This document shows positions 1 to 7,594 of a stretch of 64,000 nucleotides of DNA, piece after piece. The stretch spans positions 1 through 64,000 of the forward strand of contig PXBO01000021.1 of the NCBI GenBank assembly GCA_003566885.1, given 5' to 3'. Below the pieces are notes generated by a model. It searched no databases. It was not told the origin of the DNA and saw only the letters and a program-made list of their open reading frames with translations. The stretch is from Opitutia bacterium. GTDB lineage: Bacteria; Verrucomicrobiota; Verrucomicrobiia; Opitutales; T3Sed10-336. Every line of letters starts with the position of its first letter. Position 1 is the stretch's first letter. Position numbers and translations under genes: made by a program.

Positions 1-1245
1 CGGGTTGGCATCGAGGAGAATCAGGTCCGCGCGCATCCCTTCGGCGACCTTTCCCGAAGAGTCTTCCTCTTCGAAGAAAATGGCGGGATTCACCGTACCT
101 GTCCGGAGCACCTCGAACGGCGAGAGGCCGGCCTGAGCCATGAGTTCCATTTCGGGGTGTATTGAAAAACCCGGGACGTTGAAGAACTGGGGGGCGTCCG
201 AGCCGAGGAGCAGGCCGGCGCCTTCCTCGTGCAGGGCCCGGATCAGGTCGAGCCGCGCCTGGACGAACGCCTCCGCCGCTTCGCGGTCGTAAAGCGGGTT
301 CGCCCGCCGACCGCGCACGGTATCGATCCATCCGTCGACGATCTGCGGAGGCATGTAGCCAAACTCGGGCCGCTCTTCGCGGATCGTATCGAGGTCCCAG
401 ATCAGCACGGCGTGCATCAGCGTTTCGGTCGGCACGTTCCACACGCCGGCTTCGCGGGTGCGCCGCGCGATCTCGCGGATGCGCTCTTCCTCGACGTATG
501 GCGCCAGGCGGAAGCCGAAGAAGCCTCCCTGGACCCCCGCGGTCTCATCCGGGTCCACCAGTGTCGGCATGTACGCATCCAAATGGTCGATACTCGCGTA
601 TCCGGCTTCGAGCGCCCGGGGGATCCCGACCGCGCCGGGAACGTGCCCGGAGAACGTGATACCCACCTCCCGGGCGGCCTCGACCATCGCATCGAACGCT
701 TCGCGCGACCCGGAGGCAATCTTGATGAAATCGTACCCGGCTTCCTTTTGCTCGCGGACCAATGCCGCGCCCCGTTCCGGCGTTGGGGCGCTCCCGCCGC
801 TGAAGGCCGGACCCGCGGTGATCAGGCGGGGCCCGAGCACTTCTCCTCTCGCCAGTTGTTCGCGCACTTCAAGGTGGACCGGAGCACCGGCCATGCCGCG
901 AATAAGCGTGATGCCGTTGGCGAGATAGAGAAAAAGGACGTCGTTGCGGTACTGCTCGTTCTGGCCGCCGGGAACGTGCGCGTGCATTTCGGCGAGGCCG
1001 GGCATCAGGTATTTTCCCGAGCCGTCGATGACCAGTGCGTCATCCGTTGGAATTTCCGCGTCACCGGCGACGATCGAAACAATCGTCCCGCCTTCAATCA
1101 CCACCGTGCGGTCGGGAATCACCCGCTCTTCGTCCATCGGCGCCACATTGACGTTGCGGATCACCAGCGAACCGCCGGATTGGCCGTAAACAGAGAAAAC
1201 CAGCGCGAGGAGAATGGTCAGGGAAAGTAATAGACTCCGAAACAT
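1..1245 (-). CDS. Secreted amidohydrolase family protein (partial, 3' end outside window)
   Basis: I translated this frame by hand because it is not in the ORF track, probably as its stop lies outside the window. It starts at ATG 1243-1245 behind a good ribosome site (AAAGGAG, 6 bases upstream). The first 22 or so residues (MFRSLLLSLTILLALVFSVY) form a signal peptide, so it acts outside the cytoplasm. An N-terminal beta-sandwich segment (NVAPMDEERVIPDRTVVIEGG) is followed by the metal-binding HxH motif in AEMHAHV, later histidines in SGHVPG and SIDHLDA, and a GSDAPQ motif carrying the likely catalytic Asp. This order is that of imidazolonepropionase-like or prolidase-like amidohydrolases. The substrate cannot be told. 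All 415 visible codons are open. The track's plus-strand ORF at 229-1230 is its antisense shadow. Confidence 0.85.
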   Translation of the reverse strand, partial: MFRSLLLSLTILLALVFSVYGQSGGSLVIRNVNVAPMDEERVIPDRTVVIEGGTIVSIVAGDAEIPTDDALVIDGSGKYLMPGLAEMHAHVPGGQNEQYRNDVLFLYLANGITLIRGMAGAPVHLEVREQLARGEVLGPRLITAGPAFSGGSAPTPERGAALVREQKEAGYDFIKIASGSREAFDAMVEAAREVGITFSGHVPGAVGIPRALEAGYASIDHLDAYMPTLVDPDETAGVQGGFFGFRLAPYVEEERIREIARRTREAGVWNVPTETLMHAVLIWDLDTIREERPEFGYMPPQIVDGWIDTVRGRRANPLYDREAAEAFVQARLDLIRALHEEGAGLLLGSDAPQFFNVPGFSIHPEMELMAQAGLSPFEVLRTGTVNPAIFFEEEDSSGKVAEGMRADLILLDANP

Positions 1246-1501
1246 CGTGAACTCCTTTCATTGCGTGTGCCATGGGCGTTGCGCCTGCCGGCTCCGCGGC
1301 GTCACCGGCATACCAGGGCTCGCCCTCCTGATAAAGCAGTCTCCACCGCCGGCCGGACGCGGTCAAGACGGAACGGGGGGTATGTGAGTCTAGAGGCGCG
1401 AAATGGAGCTGCAATTGAGTTGCATCCACAAACCGTTGTTCCCAAGCAGTATTGCGCCCGCCGGCTTTGCTTCGCTTGTTTTATCCTTCCAGCCAAGAGG
1501 T

Positions 1502-1705
1502 TCAGTAATGGATCGTCAAACCGATGCAAAGCACGGCGACGATCACCCCGACAATCCCGGCGATCAACTCGTCCATGGGATCGTCTTCGCGCAGCTTCAC
1601 GTTTCCGAATGTTACCGCGCGCACCACCATTCGGTCGAGTTTTCCACAGAATTCGTGGAAAAGACATTCGCCGATGAACTTGAGGATATCGGCAATCAGG
1701 TTCAT
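1502..1705 (-). CDS. Small hypothetical membrane protein
   Basis: A 67-residue reading frame whose last 20 or so residues (ELIAGIVGVIVAVLCIGLTI) form one clear transmembrane helix, preceded by a cysteine-containing amphipathic stretch (FIGECLFHEFCGKL) and an acidic loop. I recognise no family. The ATG at 1703-1705 has no obvious ribosome site, and the frame is continuous with the helicase remnant upstream, so it may be a real small gene downstream of the remnant or the chance tail of that pseudogene. The sharp change from degraded helicase-like sequence to a well-formed small membrane protein argues mildly for a real gene. Confidence 0.4.
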   Translation of the reverse strand: MNLIADILKFIGECLFHEFCGKLDRMVVRAVTFGNVKLREDDPMDELIAGIVGVIVAVLCIGLTIHY

Positions 1706-2546
1706 GGCGCGTGCAGGGCATCGGCGGTGGTTTGAGTGCGATGAAAGACCAGGAGCCGTCGTGTGGCGCGGCGAGAGCACGGCTTCATCGGCCAGGTTGA
1801 CCTCGCCGTCCTCCGACGGAAGTCGCCGCAGATAGAAACGCCCGGCAAACTCCAGGATCTGGCGCGTGTACCGGTAGGGACGTTCGAGCCGCTGCGACCG
1901 TCCGCGCACTTCGCTCCCGAGCACTTGCTGCCACGACTGCCCGTTGCGCAGGAACCCCTGGGTCGGATCGGCCACCATGAAGAGCGGTCCCCGTTGGGGA
2001 TCGAGCGCCTTCTTCATCTTTGAACGGGGACTCCGAGAAACTCTCATACTGCGGGGCGGCAAGACGAGGATCGATGATCGGTTGGCCGATCTTGGCGATC
2101 CGGTCAAACTCGGGCATAGCGTCCTCCGCGGCAGTCATGCTCCCCGCATAGACGCCAGGATCGACTTGGTCCTGTGTTGCGGCATCCATAAAAAGCGGAA
2201 AGTTTCTTTCCCGCCCGCGTTCGGTCCCCGCCATTTCTGTCAACGGCATCAGCGGGTCGCCGGAGTGAATCCGTACGAGGTCGTCTTCGCGAAAGTCCGA
2301 CGGATTTTCCAGGCAAGCAAAACGAAAATCGCCTGCGGTCGTTTTTCCCTTGAGTCGCAGAGCGGGGACGCAACGACCCTTTTGGATGCGGATTTCCAAC
2401 GGTTCGGACAGGTTCTGATCAAAATCCTTCCGCTTCCGGACAAACTCCTGTACTACGAATGAAACGAGCTCTGTGTACAAAGCCGAGAGCGCTGACCGTT
2501 GCTGTGGTGGTTCCATGGATGGGTTGCGGATTCCCCAGAACTCCAT
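1706..2546 (-). pseudogene. Remnant of a superfamily I (UvrD-like) helicase
   Basis: Two minus-strand frames carry pieces that join only through a frame change near 2020. The downstream piece holds a UvrD motif III-like stretch (LFMVADPTQGFLRNGQSW) followed about 20 residues later by a motif IV-like stretch (LERPYRYTRQILEFAG), the spacing expected in UvrD/Rep-type helicases. The upstream piece (from 2546, LYTELVSFVVQEFVRKRKDF onwards) looks like an N-terminal region, but Walker A and motif II are missing, so the centre has been deleted. No intact helicase could be made. The upstream end is blurred into the read-through tail of the PIN toxin. The SF1 identity of the second piece is fairly safe; that the first piece belongs to the same gene is an inference. 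Confidence 0.6.
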
Positions 2547-3040
2547 GCCGGACCGCCCCGGCCCCGCTTCCCTCAGTCCCGCGGAGATCGGAACTCAAGT
2601 TTGTCCTTCGCGGCAGAACCTTCAATCCGAGGCTCTTTGCCAGCGTCCGCTGACGACGGTCGAATGAAACGAATTCCGTGCAGCCGATGCTCATGGCTAT
2701 CGCTACATGCAGGATGTCGAGGCTTCTTGCCAACGTTTTGGCTGCGTAACGCTCGGCGATCATTTCCGCATCATGAAAACTGCCGCCAAGATTGGATTCG
2801 GCCAGTGCCATAAAGCCCGCTTCCAAGTCGCTGTGGAGAAGGGAGATTGCGGCGCTTGCCTGCGTCGGTGTGATTTCTTTTCGCCCAGCTTTCAGATAAA
2901 TTGCATTGGTCATTTCGAGACGATGCAGGTGCGAGAATGGAAGCGGGGGCGGAACACTCCGAATCAAGCGTATGGCTTCGTCACTGTTCTCTTCGCGCAC
3001 GTAGATCTTTAAGAGAAGCGGTATCGAAGTACCGTCTCAT
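2419..3040 (-). pseudogene. VapC-like PIN-domain toxin, frameshifted near its N-terminus
   Basis: The start ATG (3038-3040) overlaps the antitoxin stop in an ATGA, the usual toxin-antitoxin arrangement. It opens MRRYFDTASL, matching the start of PIN toxins with the first catalytic Asp, then hits a stop after about ten more codons. Removing one A from the run in CTTAAAGATC restores KIYVREENSDEAI and the rest of the domain in the track frame 2419-3000, including the C-terminal PIN signature SLDILHVAIAMSIGCTEFVS followed by FDRRQ. The domain ends near 2610, but the frame reads on about 64 codons into the helicase remnant, so the normal stop also seems lost. PIN proteins cleave RNA with a metal held by conserved acidic residues; this copy should be inactive unless frameshifting occurs or the extra A is an assembly error. 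Confidence 0.8.
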
Positions 3041-3285
3041 CGGTCGCCACGGAGATAGTCAATCGTCTCTTCACTGTGGCCCTTGACCGGGCCATCAGGA
3101 AATGCTTTTTCGAGGCGCTCTTTAAAGTGTGGCCATTGGGCCGGCGCAGTCTCTTTTCGTTCCGCCGGAGAAAGAACGGCAAATTTCCGGCCCCGTCGGG
3201 TAATCTGCACCGATTCCCCATCCTCAATCCAGCGTGCAAGGGTGGGAAACTTGTTTCGCAAATCGGCTACTTTCGCCTGTTTCAC
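3037..3285 (-). CDS. Type II antitoxin, Phd/YefM-like, partner of the broken PIN toxin
   Basis: An 82-residue protein beginning MKQAKVADLRNKFPTLARWI and continuing with VQITRRGRKFAVLSP, the typical Phd/YefM layout: an N-terminal dimerising DNA-binding fold with the RRGRKFAVL strand, then a toxin-wrapping tail (here WPHFKERLEKAFPDGPVK). The start codon is GTG. Antitoxins of this family bind and neutralise the toxin made from the next gene and repress their own promoter. The stop overlaps the toxin start by ATGA, so the two were translationally coupled. The frame is fully intact although its toxin is not. Confidence 0.8.
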   Translation of the reverse strand: MKQAKVADLRNKFPTLARWIEDGESVQITRRGRKFAVLSPAERKETAPAQWPHFKERLEKAFPDGPVKGHSEETIDYLRGDR

Positions 3286-3292
3286 GATAAAT

Positions 3293-3320
3293 AGACTATC
3301 AGATACTTGAGCTGCGTCAA
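3293..3320 (-). promoter_or_regulatory. Possible promoter of the antitoxin-toxin pair
   Basis: On the minus strand TTGACG (3315-3320) and TAGTCT (3293-3298) are 16 bases apart, ending 7 bases before the GTG start of the antitoxin, which would give an almost leaderless mRNA. Position is right, but the -10 box is weak. Confidence 0.3.
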
Positions 3321-3379
3321 GTCCGTCCGCTCCACCGCCCAGGGCGGAACGTTTCGATCCGGCTCCGGTTTCCGTGGAA

Positions 3380-3401
3380 CGGCACCGAAACGGTGCCGAG
3401 T
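3380..3401. repeat. Palindrome copy in the decayed helicase
   Basis: cggcaccg-aaa-cggtgccg, a perfect hairpin. A near-identical copy lies at 26140-26161 in the DUF4159 gene. Confidence 0.55.
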
Positions 3402-4510
3402 TTCAGGCCGGGAGAGTCCGATAATTTGTCGAAAACTCGGACGTGACCTCTTTCCGGTCTCCCTCAAACATGCCATATTTCGACGCAAAATGGCGGAACA
3501 AATGCCATTTTCAAGAGCAGCGGTGATTTCACGCAGGCCGTAGGCGGCGTGAAGGCGAAGCGGGCAGGGAATTCCAACGTCGACCGCTTGGGTGGGAAAC
3601 GGGTGCAGGCTCAGGCGCCATTTCGCGATTTCAACGAAATCGACGGCGGCTGATAGGTTTTGCTGCCAGCGATTGAAGGATTCACGGTGCGTGGATACGC
3701 CCAGTGCCTCCCCTTTTTGCGACCAAAACAGATAATGAAGAGCGCTCGCTTCGCCTTCGGTCAAGCCATACTGGGCCGGATCCTCGGCAACGGCCTCAGA
3801 TGAGACTCGAATGGCTTTCTTCAAAAACTCGGGATCGGTACGGAGCACAAGGCGACGGAGGGCCTTGCGGGCATCGGCGAGGTGTGGGTCCTGAACGGTC
3901 TCCGTGCCATGAGCAACGTCCTTCCATTCGGACCAGGTGCGATTGCTCAGAATCTCCAGTGGCGATAATTGTGTTTCGCGAACGAAGTTCCCAAAGGTAA
4001 GATCCTGCTGGGTTTCGGCTTCGAAGGTCTGAATCGCTTCAGGGATAAATGCGCGCAGGTTGCCGAGGCTTTGCCGGATGTTGGCGAGAACGTGTTCGCG
4101 TGCGACGCGTTCCAAATGAATGTTGCAGCCGGGAGGGAGGTTCGGGAAGTCTCGCTCGATCTCCTGGTCGATGCGGCGGCGAGTTGTTCGCAACAGGGCG
4201 CTGAATTTCCGGTCGATGCGATACCTCGGGTGAGTCTGCCCAACGAAATCAAGCACCGTCAGGGACTCCTTTTCCGGCGCGTGACGCAATCCTCGCCCAA
4301 GTTGTTGGAGAAAAACAGACTTCCAGAAGCACCTGTCCCAGGAATTGGCTATACGCCTGCGGGGCGCTTTCATCATCCAACTTCTCAAAGATCGGCGAAA
4401 GCTCAGTATGAGCCGAGAGCAAGTCGTTCAGCTCCTCGTCAAGCAATCGATCGCATAAACCCTCTGGAAGCATAAGAAAACCAGGCGAAAGCCGCGTAAG
4501 TTCAACGCCA

Positions 4511-4933
4511 CTACGGCGAAGCTCGGTTCTCCAGGCCATTCTGTTGCACGAGCGAAAGCAGTTCGGCGAGGATGGGCAAATCCGCGGGAGCCCAGTCGAG
4601 GGAATTCGCATTGCTCATGTCCACCCACCGCGCCGCTGAATGCTCCACGAGTTCCAGGACAGGGCGATGTTCACAGCGGGCCAGAAACGGAATCAACTGG
4701 ATGGAGCCGAAATCATATGAATGCGTGACGGAGGTAAGAGGACGAAGAGATTCGACGTCGAGGTGCAGTTCCTCCCGCAACTCTCGCCGTAAGGCTGATT
4801 CCGGAGATTCGCCTTCTTCCACTTTCCCGCCAGGAAACTCCCAATGGCCGCCGAGGGATTTTCCCGGCGGACGCTGTGTCGCGAGGAATTTGTTTTGTGA
4901 ATCAAGGAGGATTAGGCAGGAAACGGTGAGCAT
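4511..4933 (-). CDS. MutT-like Nudix (deoxy)nucleoside triphosphate pyrophosphohydrolase
   Basis: A 140-residue protein with a complete Nudix box (GGKVEEGESPESALRREL followed by REELHL) preceded by GGHWEFP, the pattern of MutT/8-oxo-dGTP diphosphatases, which hydrolyse damaged dNTPs to the monophosphate. The metal-binding Glu residues of REELHEEL type are present. I prefer the start at 4931-4933 (MLTVSCLILLDSQNKFLATQ), which matches the usual MutT N-terminus; the track start 20 codons earlier would translate the strong inverted repeat at 4954-4980. It is the only intact catalytic gene of the decayed helicase island and directly precedes the DUF3427 helicase remnant. It may be a leftover accessory gene of that system or the housekeeping mutT. 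Confidence 0.85.
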   Translation of the reverse strand: MLTVSCLILLDSQNKFLATQRPPGKSLGGHWEFPGGKVEEGESPESALRRELREELHLDVESLRPLTSVTHSYDFGSIQLIPFLARCEHRPVLELVEHSAARWVDMSNANSLDWAPADLPILAELLSLVQQNGLENRASP

Positions 4934-4953
4934 GATTAGTCGTTTTTTTTCTG

Positions 4954-4980
4954 AACTCTTGCGCGAAATGCGCAAGAGTT
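4954..4980. repeat. Perfect 11-bp inverted repeat just upstream of the Nudix gene
   Basis: aactcttgcgc, a 5-base loop, then gcgcaagagtt. It sits 21 bases upstream of the preferred Nudix start. On the minus strand it is followed by A, not T, so it is not an ordinary terminator; it could be an operator, an RNA hairpin hiding the start region, or the edge of the accessory island. Confidence 0.6.
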
Positions 4981-5069
4981 TCCGGAGGGCCATCCCGGCA
5001 AGCCGGGTTTACTACTTCAAGGGGATGCGGCGCGGACAGAGCCACGCCCTCCAGTGATACCCCTTTTTA

Positions 5070-5804
5070 TCAGCCCTCCGCTTCGGCGATGAGCCGGCGC
5101 ACCTTCTCCTCCAGGTTGACAAAGCCGTTGATGTCGACCAACACGCCTCTCTGATCGATCAGCCAATAGGTCGGAGGCGGCGGGTTGCCAAACTCCTGAA
5201 TGAGCGGCGCCTTATTGCCTTCGTCGCTGAAGAACTGCGGCCAGGACTGGCCCGTTCTACCGAGGTACCTCTCCAGCGCCGCACGATCCGTGTCGTAACT
5301 GATACCAATGACCTCAAACCCCCGATCGTGCAGCGAATCCCATACCGATCGGATAACGGGCGCATCCACGAGGCAGGGTGCGCACCAGGTGGCCCAGAAA
5401 TCGAGCAACACCACCTTCCCTCGATAATCCCGCAAATCCACTTCGCTCCCATCGAACGCGGTGAACCTGAGTTCCGTCAACCGGGCACCGCCCCCCATGG
5501 CAGCCACTCTGAGGAGGTCCATCCGCTTTTGCCCCGCTTCGCCGAGGTGAGGGCTGTCAGGGAAGCGCGCCTGGTGTTCGTTAACGCGGTCCGCCAACGC
5601 AGCAGCCTGTTCGATTGCCGAAGCCAACATTTCCTCCATATCCCCGCCGAACTGCGAGGGATTGATCTCCCAGAGATTGGTTTCGGAGGCTAGGATTCCC
5701 GCCCAGTGGTCTTCGGCGCTTTCACCCGAGGCGACGCCATGCGTCAAAAGCAGGCAAAGGGACAGAAGTAAAGGGCGGCCTTGCGGGCGAATGGAAGTGC
5801 TCAT
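5070..5804 (-). CDS. TlpA-like thioredoxin-fold thiol-disulfide protein, exported
   Basis: A 244-residue protein with an N-terminal signal peptide (LLLSLCLLLTHGVAS) and an unassigned helical region of about 90 residues containing ARFPDSPHLGEAGQ. A C-terminal TlpA/ResA-type thioredoxin domain starts at LTELRFTAFDGSEVDLRDYR and carries the redox motif WATWCAPC and the cis-proline region NPPPPTYWLID. Such proteins act in the periplasm as thiol reductases, for example in cytochrome c maturation, or as general disulfide proteins. No cytochrome-maturation gene is nearby, so the partner is unknown. It is monocistronic in appearance. The family is clear; the role is not. Confidence 0.88.
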   Translation of the reverse strand: MSTSIRPQGRPLLLSLCLLLTHGVASGESAEDHWAGILASETNLWEINPSQFGGDMEEMLASAIEQAAALADRVNEHQARFPDSPHLGEAGQKRMDLLRVAAMGGGARLTELRFTAFDGSEVDLRDYRGKVVLLDFWATWCAPCLVDAPVIRSVWDSLHDRGFEVIGISYDTDRAALERYLGRTGQSWPQFFSDEGNKAPLIQEFGNPPPPTYWLIDQRGVLVDINGFVNLEEKVRRLIAEAEG

Positions 5805-6023
5805 GCGGGTTTGAATGGGTCTTTGGGTGACGCTTGTTGTGATGATCAGGCTTTAGTACAGACGAGGAAGCAACGGCGGTGGCGGTGCAAATAATCCGGG
5901 AAGACTTCCAGAACCTGCGAATGTAAGGTACTGATCCTCGCAGCTCAACCGCTAAGGCAAAACGTTTTCAATCACCAACCCGGTGAAAAGGTCGACGTTT
6001 TCGGCAGCTGCGTGCCGACTCGC

Positions 6024-6731
6024 CTACGCGGTGCCCGGTCTTGATTTGAACACCGTATTCACAATGCGATCCATGAGGGGCGCGCCGTAATAGCCGCTTG
6101 CCGCGGCAATGAGAAAGGCGCCTACTTCGGTCCCAATGGCGGGCAAGGGAAAGTCGCCGATCACCAAGCCCGCTGTGATCGCGGCAACCGCAACCAATCC
6201 CATGACGCAGCCTTCGACCATGAACGGGCCCGGCCTCTTTTCGGACTGCTCTGCCTTTCGGAGCGATTTCAGGAATCCGCCGGCGGCTCCGCCGAGCAGG
6301 GTCGCCGCAAGGAACCCGATCGGAAACGTGAATCGTATCGGGATGGACCCTTCGAGCGGCCCCGCCCTCGCCAGAATCACGCGTTGGCCCACACCGCGTG
6401 ACCGCAGCTCAATTGTGGCGGCGCTCGCTCCAAATGGAATTGTCACCATCGAATCGGGATCGAACTTGCCGCCTCCTTGCGCCGTGAGCTGGACCTCGGC
6501 CGGACTCCCGTTGCTCAGCAGACGTCCGCCTTCGGCAAGGCGCTGGATCGTGAGACGGGTCGTGCCCAATCCGAAGCCGAGGATCCGGTCCTCGCCTGAC
6601 GTGATCTCCAGCCCGCCGAACCGCACATCCAGATCGATTTCCTCGTAGTGAACTTCTCCCAGGTCGCTCCGCACGGTAATGCGCGGAACCTGGTCGCGGT
6701 CGGGGCATAACACAAGTGGATTGATCTTCAT
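6024..6731 (-). CDS. Hypothetical membrane protein with N-terminal beta-rich domain
   Basis: A 235-residue protein I do not recognise. Residues 1-125 look beta-rich (VRSDLGEVHYEEIDLDVRFG, VQLTAQGGGKFDPDS, SAATIELRSRG), like an Ig- or Big-like domain. They are followed by two or three hydrophobic segments (FTFPIGFLAATLLGGAAGGF, VMGLVAVAAITAGLVIG, VGAFLIAAASGYYGAPLMDR), with a lysine-rich loop between the first two. There is no signal peptide before the beta-rich part, so the frame may be the C-terminal portion of a once longer protein; an in-frame TGA lies a few codons upstream of the ATG. No neighbour points to a function. Confidence 0.5.
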   Translation of the reverse strand: MKINPLVLCPDRDQVPRITVRSDLGEVHYEEIDLDVRFGGLEITSGEDRILGFGLGTTRLTIQRLAEGGRLLSNGSPAEVQLTAQGGGKFDPDSMVTIPFGASAATIELRSRGVGQRVILARAGPLEGSIPIRFTFPIGFLAATLLGGAAGGFLKSLRKAEQSEKRPGPFMVEGCVMGLVAVAAITAGLVIGDFPLPAIGTEVGAFLIAAASGYYGAPLMDRIVNTVFKSRPGTA

Positions 6732-7036
6732 TGGTTTTCATGGGTTGGATATATCTCGAGATATTTGCGCCTTCGTCGGCTCTCCTGCGGCGTACCAGCT
6801 TGATCGAGGCGCAATCGCTCCAGGACCAAGTGCCGGAACGATCGCGCCGGAAAGTCTTTTGATTCAGTCAAGACGATTTCGGGATTGCCGCCAAAGATCA
6901 TTCCGTGCTCGATACTGTCAATCAGCTGCGCACCATCGACACGTCACGATCCCCGACTCCCCGGCTCCTTCTTCCCCATTTTAAGACATTCCCTCCCCGG
7001 CCCTATGAACTGAATGAGCTTTATAGAAGACTTTCT
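6732..7036. other. Non-coding stretch upstream of the BlaI promoter
   Basis: About 300 bases with no convincing gene on either strand. It holds a C-rich patch near 6950-6980 (gatccccgactccccggctc) resembling the C-rich blocks of the dispersed repeat at 11.1 and 14.0 kb, and nothing else I can name. Confidence 0.5.
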
Positions 7037-7096
7037 CGCGACTTTTTTCGCGATCGATGCTTGACACGTGGTACGCTTTGCGCGAAAATTATCGCG
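7037..7096 (+). promoter_or_regulatory. blaI-blaR1-like promoter with two identical-type operator dyads
   Basis: A -35 box TTGACA (7061-7066) is followed after 17 bases by GAAAAT (7084-7089) as a likely -10. Two dyads of the form CGCGA-N6-TCGCG lie at 7037-7052 and 7081-7096, one just upstream of the -35 and one covering the -10. Their centres are 44 bases apart, about four helical turns, so bound dimers would lie on the same face of the DNA. BlaI/MecI repressors bind such paired dyads as dimers and repress their own operon, so these are good candidates for autoregulatory operators. Confidence 0.65.
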
Positions 7097-7136
7097 ACAT
7101 ATCTGATGTGAATTCTAGCTCGATTCGACCTTTATT

Positions 7137-7541
7137 ATGAACGAACACCACAATCTCAGCCGTCGGGAGACACAGATCATGGATATTCTCTATGCCGAAG
7201 GGGAGTTGACCGTGAATGCGATCCAGGATCGTCTTCCGGATCCACCGACAACGATGTCGATCCGGACCTTTCTTGCCATTTTGTCGGAGAAGGGTTTGGT
7301 GAAGCGGCGGAAGGAGGGACGGGGCTTCATTTACCGCCCGGCCACCCAGCGCGCCCGCGCCGGCGCCCGGAATTTGCGCAAAGTCATTCAGACCTTTTTC
7401 GATGGCTCGATTGAGAAGGCGATCGGCGCCTGCCTGGCCGACAAAGGCGCCGGTCTCACCCCTGAGGAGGGGGAGCGGCTTCATCGGTTGATCGACGAAG
7501 CCGAGCAGCGTGATCGAACGGAACGCCGCTCCGACAGATAA
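7137..7541 (+). CDS. BlaI/MecI/CopY-family transcriptional repressor
   Basis: A 134-residue protein with the BlaI/MecI winged helix at residues 6-70 (LSRRETQIMDILYAEGELTV, then TTMSIRTFLAILSEKGLVKR and the wing EGRGFIYRPA) and a C-terminal helical dimerisation part (VIQTFFDGSIEKAIGACLAD). In beta-lactamase systems the repressor is cleaved after the membrane sensor BlaR1 is triggered, freeing the promoter. The next gene 53 bases downstream encodes a BlaR1-like M56 peptidase, so the pair probably works the same way on a different signal. Two CGCGA-N6-TCGCG dyads around its promoter suggest self-repression. No beta-lactamase or penicillin-binding protein gene is in the window. Confidence 0.9.
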   Translation: MNEHHNLSRRETQIMDILYAEGELTVNAIQDRLPDPPTTMSIRTFLAILSEKGLVKRRKEGRGFIYRPATQRARAGARNLRKVIQTFFDGSIEKAIGACLADKGAGLTPEEGERLHRLIDEAEQRDRTERRSDR

Positions 7542-7594
7542 CATCACTCTCGCCCCGGCCGGACGGGACCCGCTCAATTCCACCAAACATTTCC

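Larger units (their letters stand above)
3282..4473 (-). pseudogene. DUF3427-type DEAD/DEAH helicase, core deleted and frameshifted
   Basis: The N-terminal piece starts at ATG 4471-4473 (MLPEGLCDRLLDEELNDLL) and looks like the N-terminus of large SSL2-like helicases with DUF3427. After about 50 residues it jumps, in another frame, straight to SF2 motif VI (VFLQQLGRGLRHAPEKESL) and the following region (TVLDFVGQ, NLPPGCNIHLERVAREHVL), then the family-like stretch CPLRLHAAYGLREI near 3530. The whole RecA-like core with Walker A and DEAD box is absent, and the terminal DUF3427 part decays after ENGI. It lies 37 bases downstream of the Nudix gene, as if once in one operon. Intact relatives are about 900-1100 residues long, so well over half is gone. 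It cannot be a functional helicase. Confidence 0.75.

Noticed and set aside
229-1230. 333-residue plus-strand ORF
   Set aside because: Antisense of the amidohydrolase, which has a signal peptide, HxH motif and ribosome site.
4954-4980. Hairpin upstream of Nudix gene as a terminator of the TlpA gene
   Set aside because: The sequence after it in the direction of transcription is A-rich, not T-rich.
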